In this document: in pieces, positions 61,044 to 64,000 of the stretch
How the letters are laid out: each line of letters begins with the position of its first letter
Position numbering within the stretch: the first letter of the stretch is position 1
Notes under the pieces: generated by a model
Told to the model about the DNA's origin: nothing
What the model saw: only the letters and a program-made list of their open reading frames with translations
Database searches by the model: none
From: Candidatus Hydrogenedentota bacterium
GTDB lineage: Bacteria; Hydrogenedentota; Hydrogenedentia; Hydrogenedentales; SLHB01
Direction of reading: 5' to 3'
Assembly (NCBI GenBank): GCA_016215105.1
Contig: JACRLJ010000045.1
Coordinates: 6,373 to 70,372 of the forward strand
Length of the DNA: 64,000 nt
Made by a program: the position numbers and the translations under genes

Positions 61044-62445
61044 AAACCCGTTTGCGCCAGTAACAATGATTCCGGTCGGCTTCGCGATTGTTCCGATGCG
61101 CCACGTGAACCCGGCGCATGACCAGCAGCATCATCAGGACAAAAAAGACGCTCATCCCCAGCGCCAACTGGTTCGATACGTGAATGCTGGCCGCATCATC
61201 CTTCCCCGCCATCAAACGAGGGATCAGTTGCTCCTGGACGATGGGGCCAATGCTTCCTATGCCGTTGATCAGCGCCGCTAACGCCACGGCGTTCTTCTCG
61301 CCGGCCACTGCTACCGCCGCGGCGCCATTTATTACCGTGTCCGGACCATATAGCATAAAGCCCACAACGCCATAACTCAAGGCGACGAGCAAAGGATTGG
61401 CTTCAAACAAGACCACCAGGACGTAGCCGCCCATCAACCCCACGCCGCCCACGAAACACAGGCGCGCCCAGTTTCCTTTGAATATGCGGTCCAGCGCCCA
61501 TCCGGTCAAGGCGCACGGGATAATCCCTCCGATGTCGAAGAACATTGAGTAGAGCGCCGCCTGGTCGCCGGTCAGCCCTTCCATCGACAAGAACGTGGGC
61601 AACCAGGAGTCAAGCGCATACCTGAGGAATTTGAGGCAGAAATAGGCCATGCCCATCGCCAGGACGACCGGATTATACGCCAGAGTAATATAATCGCGCA
61701 GGGTCACGTGGCCATCGCCGGGTTGCCGGATGGCGCGCACGTCTTCGGCGTTGGGGTCTACAATGGGTTCCAAACCGACTTCCTGTGGGGTGTCCCTATG
61801 CCAAAAGTACGAAACCCACCATAGCACAAAGGCAATTGCCGTACAGCCCAGGTACAGGCGCCGCCACCCCTCGCTGACCATGACCAGGGATCCGACGCCC
61901 ATCGCCGCGATCATCCCCGTCAATTTGTTACCCAGAAGGAGACCGCCCACGCCCTTCACCGCGAGATTCCCGATGATGTAACTCGTGCTCCAGGGGCCCA
62001 TGTAGCGCCCCCGCTCGAAGGGGCGAAGCCACTGGGCGACGCCCCCTACAACTCCAGGCCAGCCAGTGGCTTGCACAAAACCGTTGCACACCATGAAGGC
62101 CATGAACAGCGCATACGAACTGTTGGCGGCGAACGCAACATTTATGGCGATTGAAGCGCCCAAACCGCCCAATAGAAGCATACGGGCGCCGCGCCGCTGG
62201 CCGATGTACCCGTTCAAGAACTGTCCCAGCATGTAGGCGACCAGGAAGGCCGTCCAGATGTTCGCAACCTCTTGTTTCGTCCAGCCAAATTGCGTAATCA
62301 GGGAGACTTTGACGAGCGGGAACACTTTTCGCACAAAGTAGAACGCGATGTAGGCGAGGTAGGTCGAAATCAGAATTCGCCAGCGCCAGAGCTGCTGCTC
62401 GCGCGAGAGCGGCGCCGGTTCGGCGACGGATGACAACGATGACAT
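61033..62445 (-). CDS. Major facilitator transporter of the OPA (GlpT/UhpT) family
   Basis: This 470-residue transporter has about 12 helices. The N-terminus (ILISTYLAYIAFYFVRKVFPL) and GPWSTSYIIGNLAVKGVGGLL are typical of organophosphate:phosphate antiporters such as GlpT and UhpC. The last 18 residues (NREADRNHCYWRKRVCGW) look unlike a transporter end and are the reductase N-terminus read out of frame. It heads the leftward transporter, reductase, aminotransferase group. The substrate, perhaps a sugar phosphate, is unproven. Confidence 0.87.
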   Translation of the reverse strand: MSSLSSVAEPAPLSREQQLWRWRILISTYLAYIAFYFVRKVFPLVKVSLITQFGWTKQEVANIWTAFLVAYMLGQFLNGYIGQRRGARMLLLGGLGASIAINVAFAANSSYALFMAFMVCNGFVQATGWPGVVGGVAQWLRPFERGRYMGPWSTSYIIGNLAVKGVGGLLLGNKLTGMIAAMGVGSLVMVSEGWRRLYLGCTAIAFVLWWVSYFWHRDTPQEVGLEPIVDPNAEDVRAIRQPGDGHVTLRDYITLAYNPVVLAMGMAYFCLKFLRYALDSWLPTFLSMEGLTGDQAALYSMFFDIGGIIPCALTGWALDRIFKGNWARLCFVGGVGLMGGYVLVVLFEANPLLVALSYGVVGFMLYGPDTVINGAAAVAVAGEKNAVALAALINGIGSIGPIVQEQLIPRLMAGKDDAASIHVSNQLALGMSVFFVLMMLLVMRRVHVAHRNNREADRNHCYWRKRVCGW

Positions 62446-62613
62446 TTACACACTCCAAGGACCCAGATGCGAGAGCGAAGAACAGTCCCAAGGCGGAATA
62501 CCCAGAATAGCGCGCCCCACGAATCCGTGATTAAGGTGCGCAAACTATACGCAACCGTCCGCCCCGATGCAACACCACGCCGCCCCAAGCGCCGCGCCGG
62601 ACGGGGAATAGGC

Positions 62614-62741
62614 CCTAAAGTAGACGCGGCGTCCTCGCCGCGTCCGATAGCCTACCCATTTCGCCGTGAACACCCACGTTCGCGCACCCGCCAAACCGAA
62701 TTCCCTCTTGTGCCTCGTTCCCAAAGTTGTATTTGGGGACG
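62614..62741. repeat. Composite palindromic repeat, second copy
   Basis: Hairpin GACGCGGC-GTCCTC-GCCGCGTC (62623-62644) is followed by a TTCCCAA/TTGGGGA palindrome (62714-62741). Order and orientation match the copy at 41697-41839, and the flanking CCTAAAG and CGATAGCCTA match too. The rest of the 504-base spacer 62446-62949 has no gene that I accept. Confidence 0.7.
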
Positions 62742-62949
62742 GGGGGATGCATCGCGAGGCCGCTGCCGTGAGGTCCCGCCTGTTGATCGCATTGTGCTTC
62801 TGCGATAAGATGCATGCGGCAATTTGTGTTCGAACGCGGCAGTACCGCGCCGCTAGTGTCACATAGTCAAGAGACTTGGGCTGGATCGGCGGAACGAAAC
62901 CGTTCAGTCCCCAAAAGCCACGGGGGGCGCCTCGTGCGGGAGGAGCACT

Positions 62950-63741
62950 ATGATTGGGAAATTCTGGGCGGTGTTTCGAGCCCAAATCAACAAGCTCGCC
63001 AATTTCTTCTGGCAGGCCGACCCCATCGCGCTCATGCAACTCGAATACGACACCGCGGTCGAGCAGCTCAAGGAAGGGCGGATCGGCCTCGAGCAGTACC
63101 GGGCGCTGGTCGAGCGCGTTACGCGCCAAGTCAAAGGTGACGAAAAACGCGTGGCGGACATCGGCGCCAAAATCAAGAGCTACCTGGCGGTGAACGACCG
63201 CGTCACCGCGGGCAAATATGCCGTCGAGTTGAAGCGGGCGCAAGACGACCTCAAGGAAAACCAGGCGCAACTCGCCTTGCACGAGCAAAGCTATCAGAAC
63301 AATCTGACCAAGATTCAGCACGCGTCACAGAAGCTCAATCAGGTCCAGATGAAGATCCACAAGTACGACGCTGAACTGAAGATGAGCTCTGCCGAGGCCG
63401 AAATGGCCAAACTCGCCCAGACCTTCAATTTCGACGTAACCACGGATTTCGGCCAGCTCGAAAACATGATCCAGGACAAGATCGACACGAACCGCGCCAA
63501 GGTCAGGGTCGCGAGCGATCTTTCCAGCGAGGGTATCGCCGAGATCGCGGCGGAAAAACGCATGGAAGAAGCCCAAGGCGAGGATCTGCTGCGTCAGTTC
63601 GAGGTGGACATGGGCATCAAGACTCCGGAAACCGCCGGAGTGAAGCCCCAGGAAAAGAGTCTCGGCCAAAAGGACGCCGAGGAAACGGCCAAGGCGCAAG
63701 AGGCCGCTCTCAAGGACGTGGAAAAGCAGATTGGCGGTTGA
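62950..63741 (+). CDS. pspA: PspA/IM30 (ESCRT-III-like) membrane-stress protein
   Basis: This 263-residue coiled-coil protein belongs to the PspA/IM30/Vipp1 family, which coats and repairs the inner membrane under stress. The amphipathic N-terminus (MIGKFWAVFRAQINKLANFF) and the long helices (QYRALVERVTRQVKGDEKRV, then IGAKIKSYLAVNDRVTAGKY) are typical, and the C-terminal tail is rich in Glu/Ala/Lys. GGGAGGAG lies six bases before the ATG. No other psp gene is visible, except the partial membrane protein that follows. Confidence 0.9.
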   Translation: MIGKFWAVFRAQINKLANFFWQADPIALMQLEYDTAVEQLKEGRIGLEQYRALVERVTRQVKGDEKRVADIGAKIKSYLAVNDRVTAGKYAVELKRAQDDLKENQAQLALHEQSYQNNLTKIQHASQKLNQVQMKIHKYDAELKMSSAEAEMAKLAQTFNFDVTTDFGQLENMIQDKIDTNRAKVRVASDLSSEGIAEIAAEKRMEEAQGEDLLRQFEVDMGIKTPETAGVKPQEKSLGQKDAEETAKAQEAALKDVEKQIGG

Positions 63742-63745
63742 TCTC

Positions 63746-63771
63746 GCGCGGACCGTGTCGCCGGTCCGCGC
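63746..63771. repeat. Hairpin after pspA
   Basis: GCGCGGACCG and CGGTCCGCGC form a perfect 10-bp stem around TGTCGC, five bases after the pspA stop. No T-run follows, so it is not a standard terminator. Confidence 0.6.
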
Positions 63772-63918
63772 CGCGTAAGCAGATCGAATTCCCGTGTCAA
63801 TCGTTGGCGGGCGGGATCTTCCGCCGCCTATGTAGGTACGTGACCAAGCGGTCGTAGACCCGCCGTTTCGGCGCGGTCACATAGCAATGGCGCGAGGGCG
63901 CCAGGGGAGGTACGTTAC

Positions 63919-64000
63919 ATGTTTCGTGAAGAGCTTGGCGGAGGCCCAAAAGGCTCCTTCTACGTCGCGCTATTTGTCGTTGTCGCAGGGTTGGTAGTCT
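63919..64000 (+). CDS. N-terminal fragment of a membrane protein, 3' partial
   Basis: A frame starts at ATG 63919 with GGGGAGG eight bases upstream and runs to the right edge. It reads MFREELGGGPKGSFYVALFV and continues VVAGLVV, a short polar start then a membrane helix. It follows pspA on the same strand and may be in its operon. Nothing more can be said. Confidence 0.6.
   Translation, partial: MFREELGGGPKGSFYVALFVVVAGLVV

Noticed and set aside
62545-63321. Minus-strand frame overlapping pspA
   Set aside because: pspA is a full-length family member with a ribosome site; the opposite frame has no family features.

Overview
This window reads as chromosomal DNA of an uncultured, diderm, environmental bacterium, moderately G+C-rich by eye, with a distinctly AT-rich stretch around dnaN. 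Several traits are common in the PVC superphylum and neighbouring lineages (Planctomycetota, Hydrogenedentota, Sumerlaeota): DUF1501 and DUF1800 proteins with a Tat leader, Tat-exported Gfo/Idh/MocA oxidoreductases, secreted sialidase-like and GH95-like glycosidases, prepilins of the DUF1559 style, several ECF sigma/anti-sigma pairs, and many dispersed intergenic palindromes. I would guess Hydrogenedentota or a relative, with low confidence. No phage, transposase, rRNA or CRISPR array is visible.

Layout. 1-6.1 kb: end of a CDF metal transporter, a Gfo/Idh oxidoreductase, dnaN flanked on both sides by AT-rich spacers with matched pairs of DnaA boxes (candidate bipartite oriC), then a GspE/PilB ATPase. 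6.2-17.7 kb: rpiA, an esterase lipoprotein, a GH95-like glycosidase, the purM-purL-purQ operon, a LysR regulator and dinD. 17.7-20.1 kb: tRNA-Lys and tRNA-Glu with a readable promoter, a Phd/VapC-type toxin-antitoxin operon with a palindromic operator, a small membrane protein and a repeat-rich spacer. 20.1-24.5 kb: a leftward operon of membrane protein, DUF1800, DUF1501, ECF sigma and zinc-finger anti-sigma. 25.3-29.4 kb: YjbQ, a TPR membrane protein, a PabB-PabC fusion and a BNR sialidase. 29.4-32.7 kb: a prepilin operon. 33.5-37 kb: an NtrB/NtrC-like pair. 37-41.7 kb: a CsgG-domain lipoprotein coupled to an outer-membrane barrel, and a GHMP kinase. 42.6-46.6 kb: a Tat oxidoreductase and a large secreted unknown. 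46.6-50.8 kb: rpsF-ssb-rpsR-DUF2232-rplI-dnaB. 51-58.5 kb: a leftward run holding an RlmB-type methyltransferase, an ECF sigma and its anti-sigma, two GspF proteins and four pseudopilin-like genes linked by ATGA overlaps. 59-62.4 kb: a DegT aminotransferase, an RmlD-like reductase and an OPA-family transporter. 62.9-64 kb: pspA and the start of a membrane protein.

How parts fit. GspE at 4-6 kb has no local partners but matches the two GspF proteins and two prepilin clusters, so one scattered type II secretion or type IV pilus machine is plausible. Purine synthesis, the replication and ribosome genes and the tRNAs look like normal housekeeping.

The most unusual signals are: (i) the mirrored DnaA-box pairs and a 16-bp-stem palindrome around dnaN; (ii) several genes in which a short stretch seems to be missing, including the PabB catalytic motif, the histidine-kinase H-box, the last GspF helix and the Rossmann start of the RmlD-like gene, which are either real decay or assembly faults; (iii) families of intergenic hairpins whose stems change in a compensating way while a TCCT-like or GCC loop stays the same, one of them inside the pabB reading frame; and (iv) two different secretion/surface operons each carrying its own ECF sigma/anti-sigma pair.
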